From Nematopogon swammerdamellus (Eukaryota; Arthropoda; Insecta; Lepidoptera; Adelidae), in NCBI GenBank assembly GCA_946902875.1, contig OX336340.1, positions 2,898,351-2,962,350 on the forward strand: a stretch of DNA of 64,000 nt, read 5' to 3'. Under the pieces are notes generated by a model. It saw only the letters and a program-made list of their open reading frames with translations, had not been told where the DNA came from and did no database searches. Made by a program: the position numbers and the translations under genes. Below, piece after piece: positions 27,796 through 36,984 of this stretch. Every line of letters begins with the position of its first letter. The first letter of the stretch is position 1.

Positions 27796-30459
27796 TCACA
27801 CGGAATCAACCGGCAAGCGCACGAGTTTCTTTACAGGTCGGCGTAAAATCCCTCCGCTTGTTTTCACATCTGCAACGCGAACCACGCCGTCCTTACCCGG
27901 AAACACTGCAGTAATGCGTCCTCTCGGCCAAGTCGCTCGAGGGAGGTTGCCATCGGCTATCAGCACCGGGTCTCCTATGGCCATGTTCTGCACAGGTTCA
28001 GCTCCTCGTCGGGGGAGAAGAGTAGGGAGGTATTCCTTCACCCATCTAGACCAAAAGTGATCGGATAGTCTAATGGCCTTCTTCCAGTCTGATCTTCGCA
28101 TTAGATCTGCATCGTCAAGTTGCAAAGGTAGAGGAGATGTAGATGGGGATCCTAGTATAAAATGAAAGGGGGTTAATACTTCGGGATCATTGGGGTCGAC
28201 TGAAACGTAGGTTAATGGTCGGGAATTGACTATTGCTTCAGCTTCTAGGAGTAGGGTGTGCAAAACTTCTTCTCTTGGAGCTCGTTCATGAAGAGTTACT
28301 TTCAGTGCTGTTTTCACACTTCTAACGAGCCTTTCCCAAACCCCACCCATGAACGGGGATGCAGGCGGGATGAAACTCCATTGTATCCCCTTATTCGCTG
28401 CAAAATCACCAACGGCCTGATCATAAAGTGCTGATAGTTCATTACACGCTCCGACAAAGGCAGTTCCATTATCGGAAAATATCTTCGTTGGCGCTCCTCT
28501 GCGTGCTATTAGGCGCCGTAAGCTCATTATTGCGGCGTCTGCCGACAAACTTCCGACTATTTCGAGGTGAACTGCTCTCGATGTTAGGCATGTGTAAAGC
28601 GCCACATATCTCTTCTCCCGTCTGCGAAGAACAGCTACTTGTACGGGTCCGAAGTAATCGACTCCAATAAAGGTAAAAGCTCGATGGTGATGAGCTAGTC
28701 TCTCGGCAGGGAGGTCTCCCATTGGTGGTTCTGGAGGGGTAGCTCGGCGTATTCGACAGAACTGGCATTCTTTTGCAACACTTCTGACGGTATCACGTAG
28801 ACGTAAGATCCAGAAACGTTGTCTCAGTTGGTTTATCACCATTTCATTATTCGCATGTGCAGCATCCACGTGGAACTTTTTTACTAGTAGTCGTGTTGTG
28901 CAGTGTCTTCCGTCAAGTATAATCGGTCGTTTTGCTTCATCATCAATTTCAGGTGCAGATTTTATGCGTCCAATCAAGCGGAGGATGCCGTCGTCATCCA
29001 GCTCAGGTGAGAGATTCCATAGTCGACTTTGTTTAGGTATCGGTCGTGCAGCTTGAATGCTGGCTATTTCTCGAAGAAATGTGTCTTGCTGGCATTGACG
29101 TAAAACGTGCGTTTCTGCTTCACGTAAATCATTAGCGCTCAGAGGGATGAAGGTGTGAGTGGAAGGGGACAAGGGAACATTTGACGAAGGAAGTGTGCGA
29201 GTAGGCTTCTGCGCAGATGTAAGTGGAGCAGTGTGTGGCCCCCTTCGTACAGAAGCCGCAGGATCTTGAATAAAATGTGGCCCCCTTCGTACTGAAGTAC
29301 GAGTCACTGGCTGATCTGAAACAGAAGAAACTTTACGACGCAAGGATACAAGATAGTCAGGGTCGGTAGAATTTTTGGTCTTCTTTGCCAAAACGCGATC
29401 TTTCAATAATTTGATGTATTTGTGGGCGTATGCAGTCGCTCTTAATAAGCGTAGCCAGTTACTGAATCGCTTAGAATTCGCCGAAACTGTTGCATACAAG
29501 ATTTGCACTGTAGTGCAACTTGAGTCCATCAGTTTCATTTTTATTTCATTATCAACGTCTTTGTGAATACACGATTCCGTCTTACACGGTTCTGTGGGCC
29601 ATTTTTCCGGAGATTCCAGTAGGAAATCAGGGCCGGTGAACCATCGATGGTCTGAGCCCAAATGACCCGACTTTGAGCGAGTGGCGTCGTCAGCCACGTT
29701 CAGAGCACTCGGAATCCATCTCCAATCAGCGACGTTTGTCGTCTCGCAGATCTCACCAACTCGATGACCGACGAATGCTCTGAACTGGCGAGCATCGCTT
29801 CGGAGCCATCCGAGAACTGTAGTGGAATCAGTCCAATATTGAGTTCGTGTCGGTTTTAACCTATGCTCATCGCGAATCGTATTTGCGAGACGAGCCGCGA
29901 TAAGTGCGCCCTGCAGTTCTAGTCTAGGTATCGTTGAAGGTGTGACTCGAGCCTTGCTGCTCACAAGGGAGAGTTCCACCTTTCCATCCGCGTATGTGAA
30001 TCTCCAGTAGGCTACGCAACCATAGGCGAGCTCACTTGCGTCCGAGAAAAGGTGTAACTCGCAAACAGCAAAATCCGGATCACGCAGATACCATCGAGGT
30101 AAATGCAGAGTTCTGACTGCGTGGAGGTCGATGAACCACTCACGCCACCGCTCATCTTCTTCTCGTTCGAATGCCTCATCCCAACCGATTCCAGTTCTCC
30201 AGGTCTGCTGAAAAAGGATACGACCGCGTACTACGATTGGAGCCAAGAGCCCAAGTGGATCATAAACGCGCATAACGTGAGACAAAACTTTCCTTTTAGT
30301 AAGTTGTTCTGGAACTTCTCCTTGCAACCCGGTTTGGAAACCCAGGGAATCCCGCGTAGGATTCCAAATCAGACCTAGAGTGCGGACAGTAGGCTGGATC
30401 GAACCTAGTTTAATGTTAGATGGTTGGATGAGTCGTAGTTCTGGCGATAAATTGGCCAA
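27796..30459 (-). CDS. BEL/Pao RT thumb, RNase H and integrase, second part
   Basis: Continues in the same frame after the TAA. RNase H features appear around residue 130 (LHLFSDASELAYGCVAYW) and WTDSTTVLGWL near 217. A Pro/Thr linker holds a twice-repeated short motif (RRGPH). The integrase follows: zinc-finger-like HVDAAHANNE...CQFCRIRRA near 540-575, catalytic Asp in FIGVDYFGPV, Asp in IFSDNGTAFVG and Glu in PFMGGVWERLVRSVK. The frame ends a few bases from the purine tract and 3' LTR, as usual for the family. It has no start of its own and would be untranslated unless the stop is read through. Confidence 0.88.
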   Translation of the reverse strand: MANLSPELRLIQPSNIKLGSIQPTVRTLGLIWNPTRDSLGFQTGLQGEVPEQLTKRKVLSHVMRVYDPLGLLAPIVVRGRILFQQTWRTGIGWDEAFEREEDERWREWFIDLHAVRTLHLPRWYLRDPDFAVCELHLFSDASELAYGCVAYWRFTYADGKVELSLVSSKARVTPSTIPRLELQGALIAARLANTIRDEHRLKPTRTQYWTDSTTVLGWLRSDARQFRAFVGHRVGEICETTNVADWRWIPSALNVADDATRSKSGHLGSDHRWFTGPDFLLESPEKWPTEPCKTESCIHKDVDNEIKMKLMDSSCTTVQILYATVSANSKRFSNWLRLLRATAYAHKYIKLLKDRVLAKKTKNSTDPDYLVSLRRKVSSVSDQPVTRTSVRRGPHFIQDPAASVRRGPHTAPLTSAQKPTRTLPSSNVPLSPSTHTFIPLSANDLREAETHVLRQCQQDTFLREIASIQAARPIPKQSRLWNLSPELDDDGILRLIGRIKSAPEIDDEAKRPIILDGRHCTTRLLVKKFHVDAAHANNEMVINQLRQRFWILRLRDTVRSVAKECQFCRIRRATPPEPPMGDLPAERLAHHHRAFTFIGVDYFGPVQVAVLRRREKRYVALYTCLTSRAVHLEIVGSLSADAAIMSLRRLIARRGAPTKIFSDNGTAFVGACNELSALYDQAVGDFAANKGIQWSFIPPASPFMGGVWERLVRSVKTALKVTLHERAPREEVLHTLLLEAEAIVNSRPLTYVSVDPNDPEVLTPFHFILGSPSTSPLPLQLDDADLMRRSDWKKAIRLSDHFWSRWVKEYLPTLLPRRGAEPVQNMAIGDPVLIADGNLPRATWPRGRITAVFPGKDGVVRVADVKTSGGILRRPVKKLVRLPVDSV

Positions 30460-30474
30460 AACGGTTGGATCGTT

Positions 30475-33400
30475 TTATACCCAGCTCCTCATGACAAAGC
30501 AGCATTTCTGGTGAACTGTCACTATGTCAGAGGCGAGACGTGCAGCAGCACATGGATCATCGAGACTTCCAATGAAATCGTCCATGTAGTGATCATTAAT
30601 AATATCGTGAGCTGCATCAGGGTAAGCCGTTTCGAAGTCCTTTGCGTTCTTATTCTTAACATAGAGTGCTGTGCAAGGGCTGGAAGTAGCACCGAAGATT
30701 ACCGAGCTCATTCTATATTGCCTTATTTCAGCGTTTGGGTTGCCATCCCGCCACAGAAATCTCTGAGCATCACGATCTTGCTCTCGGATTTTGATCTGTG
30801 GGAACATCTCCTGGATATCTGCGGTCATTGCAATACGACCTTCCCTAAATCTGAACAGGATCCCCAGAAGAGGTTGAAGAAGGTCTGGTCCCGGCAACAA
30901 GAATGAGTTCAAGCTTACTCCTTGAGTCTTGGCTGCAGCGTCGTGAACAATTCTAAGCTTTCCAGGTTTGTTCGAATTGGTTACTCCGAAGTGTGGTAAG
31001 TACCAGCGACGGTTCAGCTCAATACCATTTCTAGGAGGAGGACATTCCTCAGCATAACCCTTGTCCAGCATATCATTCATGTTCTTCTTGTATGCAGTAG
31101 CGAACAGTGAATCTTTCGCCATCTTCTTTTCGATCATTTCTAACCTACGACGTGTTAAAGAGAAACTTTCCGGAAGTTCGGCGTTGTCCTCACGCCACAG
31201 GAGGCCAACCTCGAACCTGCCCGTAGAAAGACGGCGAGATGTGGATTCAAGAATGTCCTGGGCACGACGGTCATTCTGAGTACACAACTCGGTTTTCAGA
31301 ATACCTATCGAGTCGAGCTTGTATTGATTCTTTATCAAGTTTTCAAGATTCTGATCATCGGTAAAACTACTACTTTCTACTACAGTATGGTTTACATATT
31401 GCACAGTTTTGGTTTTGCTAGACTCGAACCCATGAACGACCCAGCCCAGAGGTGTCAAACACGCTAACGGTTCGGAATGAGAACCCTTCCTTGTGCATTT
31501 AGAGTATGTTAAAAGGCAGTCCGCGCTACCTATGAGAACCGTGGGCGTGGCGTCCTCGTATGCGAGCTCTTCCACCAAGTCAGCGAGGTGGTGGTGGCGG
31601 GCCAAGTCCACACGGCTAACGGTCTGTCGGGCCAGACCGAGCGAAGGAACGGAATGAGCATTTCGCACCGTGTGAACTTCGTCACTGTGCCGACCTCTGA
31701 TATAAAAACTTACATAATTTATTTTTGTTTCGGTTGTCATTCCCTTAACACCACTTACAGTCATGCGCCCCTCGGGGCCCTTCGCACCTATGCGCTCAGC
31801 CACAGACGAGTCAATCAATGTAGCAGTAGACCCATCATCGATCAGAGCGTACGTCTCAACGTGACCGGCTGGTCCGCATACCACGACAGGAATTACTTTC
31901 AGCAGTACTTGGCCCTGTCGCTGTCGTGTAGCTAGGGAAGTGACCGAAGTGTTATTTAAAATAATATTTTTCTCTGTTGTGGTGAGCCTCTGCTCTGGAC
32001 TAGTACTCGTAGTTAACTTACTGTCTAACTTTTTCTCTACTGTGTCAACATTCTCTCCTAGAATGTCAGAAGCGCACATATTTATTGTAGAAGTGCTCGG
32101 TTTGCTGATAGGAGGGAATGTTGCCCCATGTAGAAGAGAATGGTGCCGAAGTTGGCAACCATCGTGATCACATCGTTTTGTTTTACACGTCTTCCATTGA
32201 TGAGAATTGGCACTGAGGCACCTATAACAAACTTTCGTCTGGCGTATCCAGCGCCATCTATCGTCTACAGGGAGCGACTTGAATTTACTGCAAAAACAGA
32301 TGTTGTGTTTTTCACTGCAATAAATGCAAGTTGCTGGGACGGATGAGAAGGCAGACGTAGCGTGGACTTTTTCTCGTTTCTTGTCTGATTCAAAATGTGC
32401 ACTCGTATTAGCATGAGATACGATTCCAAATTTAACCTGTCGTTCTGCTTCACGCGTGATAAAATCTGACAATAATTCTAATTTCACCTTTTCTGGTTGC
32501 TCGGCCGCAAAGTCCATCCATCTGCTTCGCATCCACGGCGACAGCTTCGCTAACAATGCATCGAATAGTTCAGGAGAATGCAAATATTCATGTTTATTTA
32601 ACAATACAATAGTAGAAACACAGTTTCGAAGTTTACATGCAAATACATTCAAATCTTTATTCTCGTTCAGCCTCGGCATAGAGCGCACGGCGGCGAGCTC
32701 CTGCAGTACGATCTGTTCAGGGCGAGCGAAACGAAGTTCAAGCGCTCGCATCACTTCGTCGGGGTCGTGCGCAGATATGAGCAGCGAGGCGACGGCCTCG
32801 CGCGCCTCACCGCGCAGCGCGTGCCGCAGACGCGCTAGATTCTCTACAGTCGTGTACGATGCCCTAGTGTCTTCGTAGGTTCGCTTGAACCCGAGCCACT
32901 CGGTGGGGCTTCCGGAGTACGGCAATAGCTCTATGTACCACGGCTTGGAGACCCTGCTGTGTGATTTCGAACTAGATTTCTCAGCTAAATCGGCTATGGC
33001 TAAGGCAAGTTGACAAATATCCGATGGTGTCTCTTTATTGAGTGTAATATTAGCTGGGTTAGTTTCACCGACTTCACAGTTAACCTGTTCTGTTCCGCTT
33101 ATCATCGAAGGCGGCAGAAGTTGTGGTTGAGCGAGCGGCGACCGCAGAGACGTGAGCCCAGCATTCGTCGGCATCTTTGCTTCATTTCGCTCAGGCAGTT
33201 GCGGCACCGATTGCTCTGTCGCGGGTGGCCGAGGATCGCGCACGGGCAGCGCGTCGTGTTGCCGAGCAACGGCAGCACCAGCGACAGCCGGCGGCCACAA
33301 TACCTGCTGTGTAAAATTTTCATTGTGAGGCAAGTTTACAGGGGTTAGGAACGTTATTGTGTCTTGGGCGAGAGCTTCATCCTGTAGCTGTGTGCCGACA

Positions 33401-34053
33401 TTCGTTCTACATGTCTGCGATTCATTTTGTGAAGGTAATGTAACATCATTAACCTGTAATGGGTCAGAATCGGAACCATAAACCCAATCCTGTGTGCGCA
33501 TGGAACTGGTGCGCACGCTGCCGCTGGCGACACCATGCGCACTTGCGGCGGCGTCGATGGCAGCAAGCGCCGCCCGTAGTTCCATCTCTGCCACCTCACG
33601 CTCACGTTCCACAGCAACGCGCTCGCGCTCTGCCTCTCGTGCGGCAGCAATGCGCTCACGCTCAGCCTCTCGTTCCAGCATCCTGCGCGCATGAAGAGCT
33701 TCTACAGCAAACTTGCGCGCAATGACCGTGGATGCTGACCGTGAAGAATGTGCTGAGCTCAAGCCGCTGCGACGATTTCCTCCTGCAACAGAAGCCGGCG
33801 GCGGTGTTGGAGGTGGTCGCGCCGCCGGTGGTTCCGTTTGAGACACCGGGTTCACGTCTCCTGCCTCACGTCTCGGGGTATTGTGTGCGGCCGACATATG
33901 AGGCAAGCTGGGCGAGCCCGAGCCTTCCGAGGTTGAGGAGGTGCCCGGTCGTGATCGCCCAGCCGCCGTGTCGACAGCACCCGAGTCGGATGCAGGGCGT
34001 GTGTGTGAATCCGCTGCCTCTGGTCCTCTCTTCGACTGAGACCTCGTCTTCAT
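30475..34053 (-). CDS. BEL/Pao gag-protease-RT, first part of polyprotein
   Basis: 1,192 codons from ATG. In order: a Ser/Arg-rich and coiled-coil-like start (repeated EAERERIAAAR, about 120-165); a DUF1759-type gag region around residue 380 (PYSGSPTEWLGFKRTY); two cysteine-rich knuckles around 574 (CIYCSEKHNICFC) and 611 (CYRCLSANSHQWKTC); a retropepsin-like protease around 736 with ALIDDGSTATLID; and the reverse transcriptase from about 990, with YMDD around 1154. The frame ends at a TAA (30475-30477) soon after YMDD, and the same frame continues for another 887 codons. The stop therefore looks like a single inactivating change within one ORF. Confidence 0.88.
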   Translation of the reverse strand: MKTRSQSKRGPEAADSHTRPASDSGAVDTAAGRSRPGTSSTSEGSGSPSLPHMSAAHNTPRREAGDVNPVSQTEPPAARPPPTPPPASVAGGNRRSGLSSAHSSRSASTVIARKFAVEALHARRMLEREAERERIAAAREAERERVAVEREREVAEMELRAALAAIDAAASAHGVASGSVRTSSMRTQDWVYGSDSDPLQVNDVTLPSQNESQTCRTNVGTQLQDEALAQDTITFLTPVNLPHNENFTQQVLWPPAVAGAAVARQHDALPVRDPRPPATEQSVPQLPERNEAKMPTNAGLTSLRSPLAQPQLLPPSMISGTEQVNCEVGETNPANITLNKETPSDICQLALAIADLAEKSSSKSHSRVSKPWYIELLPYSGSPTEWLGFKRTYEDTRASYTTVENLARLRHALRGEAREAVASLLISAHDPDEVMRALELRFARPEQIVLQELAAVRSMPRLNENKDLNVFACKLRNCVSTIVLLNKHEYLHSPELFDALLAKLSPWMRSRWMDFAAEQPEKVKLELLSDFITREAERQVKFGIVSHANTSAHFESDKKREKVHATSAFSSVPATCIYCSEKHNICFCSKFKSLPVDDRWRWIRQTKVCYRCLSANSHQWKTCKTKRCDHDGCQLRHHSLLHGATFPPISKPSTSTINMCASDILGENVDTVEKKLDSKLTTSTSPEQRLTTTEKNIILNNTSVTSLATRQRQGQVLLKVIPVVVCGPAGHVETYALIDDGSTATLIDSSVAERIGAKGPEGRMTVSGVKGMTTETKINYVSFYIRGRHSDEVHTVRNAHSVPSLGLARQTVSRVDLARHHHLADLVEELAYEDATPTVLIGSADCLLTYSKCTRKGSHSEPLACLTPLGWVVHGFESSKTKTVQYVNHTVVESSSFTDDQNLENLIKNQYKLDSIGILKTELCTQNDRRAQDILESTSRRLSTGRFEVGLLWREDNAELPESFSLTRRRLEMIEKKMAKDSLFATAYKKNMNDMLDKGYAEECPPPRNGIELNRRWYLPHFGVTNSNKPGKLRIVHDAAAKTQGVSLNSFLLPGPDLLQPLLGILFRFREGRIAMTADIQEMFPQIKIREQDRDAQRFLWRDGNPNAEIRQYRMSSVIFGATSSPCTALYVKNKNAKDFETAYPDAAHDIINDHYMDDFIGSLDDPCAAARLASDIVTVHQKCCFVMRSWV

Positions 34054-34077
34054 TTTGCGCTAGTAATAATGTAATAG

Positions 34078-34095
34078 ATCCGGCTCGAAGGACCA
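34078..34095 (-). promoter_or_regulatory. primer binding site, tRNA-Tyr type (BEL/Pao)
   Basis: Plus strand ATCCGGCTCGAAGGACCA is what I know as the 3' end of insect tRNA-Tyr including CCA, so the minus-strand RNA would be complementary to it. It directly abuts the 5' LTR. Confidence 0.82.
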
Positions 34096-34096
34096 A

Positions 34097-34219
34097 TATA
34101 AAAGACGAAAACGAGATTTCAGTGGAAAAAAGTAGCCATTTAATGACAAGTTGCTATGACAACGTATTTTTACATTTTTCTATTTGTTTGGCATTTTTCA
34201 AACCTGCCTGTCGCAAACA
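34097..34219 (-). repeat. 5' LTR of the BEL/Pao element
   Basis: 123 bp, followed on the plus strand by AAGGT. The gag ATG is only 43 bp inside the LTR boundary. Confidence 0.9.
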
Positions 34220-34611
34220 AAGGTCATCGGCTCTTTTCCTAAAAAATTTTTTATTACAAATTTAAAAAAACCCCTGGCACGTCAACAAACCTTAAAATTT
34301 AAAAAAATCTGCTAAGTAAGGTATGGGGGGAACGCTAAGTAAAAAAATTCTACTCGGTCCCCCCACGCCTTTCATTAACTTAGTGGAAATTGACATTCCA
34401 AGGGTGGTTGATGTGTCAGAGGTTTTTTTTATTTGCATTAAAATTTTTACAAAATGAAGTTGAATATTTACGGATCTGACCACTCTGCCTATTTATTAGG
34501 ACAAGATAACTGCTAAGCAGCAAGTTGGGCACGAAAACTTACCTACTGCACGACTCGCCGGAAGGACATACATAACACATTGTAGGGAAATGTACAGACT
34601 TCAACCACCTG
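34220..34611. other. 392-bp spacer between the two LTR elements
   Basis: Holds the rest of the split dispersed repeat and an antisense type B SINE piece (about 34495-34570, GACAAGATAACTGCTAAGCA). No gene. Confidence 0.5.
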
Positions 34612-35749
34612 TGTTAAAAATCACTGTTCAGGGATTCATTTCATTTACTCACTGACAAAAGTTCACCCATTTATAAGTTCACCTATTCGCCAGAGTTCAC
34701 ACTTATAAAGGTTCGCCTATTCGCTGTCAGCGTTCACCCTTTGCCGGTTCGGTCTCCTCCGGCGAAACCGTGACTCAATCTACAGTTCGACTGTTCATCG
34801 TGGGAGTGTCAATCGTCTCCTGTGCACGCGTCAACTTGACAATGGTTCTTTAAAACCAAATCACTTGTTACTGTTTTACTATTTATGCATTATTTATTAA
34901 GCACTGTTCTTTGTTCTCAAACTAATCATGTTTGGGGAAGTTTGTGGAGACAAATGAAACTAGCATACGGGTTGCCCCGCCACCAATCTTAGTCCCAAGG
35001 CCAGGTAACAAGTATTCGCTTGAGTTGTCACTTGTCACTAGTTGTCACTATAAATAGTTCGGTGTCACTACCAATTCACGATAGGTATCACGAGTATGTT
35101 CTAACGTCGTTTCCGGTTGTCTGCACACAACTAACACTATTTTTTATGTTTCACTATGTTTATGGTTCTATTCTCGGTTCTATTTTAATCATTATTTTCA
35201 CTGGAGCGTCACTGTCATGTACGTTTCGTGAGTTCGAGAGCTTCTCTACCGTCGTCGGTCCGTTCTGAGGAGCTGTCTGAATGGGACTAGTCCAATAATC
35301 TATGTTCGTTTGTCTCGGGAGCAGCGAATTGTTTACATCATGCGTCCGGGTCGGCGGGATAGTCGTCACCCACCACGCGTATGACCTCACGCCCGCCAAT
35401 AATGAACCCCATTGTTCCATCGCAGCTCGCGTCTCCTAGTCGAGCGGTCCCTAGCCTTGACTTAGTATTTCTTCATAACAAATCTATTTTCGGATACAAT
35501 GCTCCATATGTTTCTACTCTCGTCATCGTGTGTGCGGTAGATACCTGTATCCTGACCCCAGTTTCAACTTTGATTGGCAGACTAACATATATTTCCTATA
35601 ATTTACATTCTAACTTACTCTATTTTTCTACCTACCTATATGAATTACCTGGGCCCAGGTCTTAACCGATAATATGAATATGTAACTATAGTTCTAGCCT
35701 TATTATTAATTTCGCAGTTTTCTTAATATTATTGTGTCTGTCGCCAACA
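34612..35749 (-). repeat. 3' LTR of the LARD-like element
   Basis: 1,138 bp, TG...CA ends. Three open frames inside it (82, 86 and 94 codons) recur unchanged in the other LTR, showing near or complete identity. ACCTG precedes it. Confidence 0.9.
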
Positions 35750-35762
35750 GTCTCCCCTCCGT
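35750..35762 (-). promoter_or_regulatory. polypurine tract of the LARD-like element
   Basis: Minus strand GGAGGGGAGAC immediately precedes TGTTGGCGACAG, the start of the 3' LTR. This is the expected second-strand primer position. Confidence 0.7.
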
Positions 35763-36984
35763 ATGCCTCGGTCATACTTAAACTTTGGGGCGGCAGACTC
35801 ATCGCACCGTCTGTCCTCTCCAGTTGGCCAGGTCTCGGTCGGTGATGCAGTGACATGAAAAGAAATGCATTGGTTCAACAATACTGTCATCATAGAACAC
35901 ATATAATTTATTTGGACGAGGCTCTGTTTAAAAAAAAAATAGACCACCATAAAGTCCAATAAAAATAGCCCGACGGGCGTCAGTGCTGCAGGTTAAGATA
36001 GAAGATATTGGTTTCTGTCGTAGTGATCTTTGCCCATCAGTAGACAGCATTAGATCGCTGATGTATTCAAACTTCAAAACAAAGAAAAAACTAAACGTTT
36101 ATTGAAACGATTTACTCACAGCGTAATGCGGAGGAACTGCACAGTTCCATCACGACGTCGGAAATATCTCGCCTGTGAGCAGCTCGTGTAACGGCATTAC
36201 TAGCCGCAGCATGTCAGTTCTCGAGACGGTACCGTCATTCTCTTCAAGAAATAGTGTGGCGAGCTCGCTTCTTAAGTGTCTCTCCGGTGAGGTGTCATGG
36301 TGAAGATGGTCTTTGTTGGGCGGACCATTCGTACTTCGATTCCATATATTCTTGGCGCGCCGGCGAGATGGTGCTCCACTGGATGGCCAGCTTGCCCAGC
36401 CAGTCTATTCGGCGGGTAGTCTCCAACTTTCTTCGGTTCAGATTCAATGTGCGTCGTTGCTGTGATGTTGAACCGTCGAAATGCGACCAACATAGAGTCA
36501 GCGGCCAAGCTTGCGGCTAACTCAGATATGCGAAGAGAGTCGACTCCACTGCTTTTTCAATGCAATGTCAAATCGATTTCCATGAAGTAGACTCCAGCCA
36601 GTGTCGGTTAATGCGTCGAACGGAAGGTCGGTGGTGAGCTAAGCGGGTGTTCGGTAGATTACCCGGTAGCGATAAGCACGGCCTTCGTCGTCGTTCTTTA
36701 CAGTTCTTGCAGTGGCTGACCACGCGCTCAACGTATTCTTCAATCGCATTATTTCAGTAACTTAAATTCAAGAGACGGTGCGATTATTTCTCGTGATGAC
36801 AACTCGAGTACTCGTATGTAGGTAGAGTGTGCTGGAATTTGCATCCTCGTGTAGACATCGGTGTCGGTCAGCACAGCTTGGCTAGCGAGTCGTAATTTCG
36901 TAACACGTCGAATTCGTCAAGGTGCTAAGCGTGTCTCATTGCTTCTGTGAGCTCGTTCAATAGGATTGCCTCGTGGCGGCTCCG

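Larger units (their letters stand above)
27644..34219 (-). mobile_element. BEL/Pao LTR retrotransposon, nearly intact
   Basis: LTRs of 123 bp (27644-27766 and 34097-34219) read identically and are flanked by the 5-bp duplication AAGGT. Read on the minus strand, the LTR begins TGTTTGCGACAGG. Next to the 5' LTR the plus strand reads as the tRNA-Tyr 3' end (…CTCGAAGGACCA, 34078-34095), so the primer site is tRNA-Tyr-type. A purine tract (GAAGGGGGCAGGA) precedes the 3' LTR. Between them lies one gag-pol frame, interrupted by a single stop. The element sits inside an older dispersed repeat ('acccccgacg...gatggttcttagc', about 27490-27643 continuing after 34220). LTR identity suggests a young insertion. 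LTRs of 123 bp are short for this superfamily. Confidence 0.92.

Noticed and set aside
33102..34096. Frames overlapping the 5' end of gag on either strand
   Set aside because: Shadows of the BEL/Pao gag ORF, driven by its biased Arg/Glu/Ala codons.
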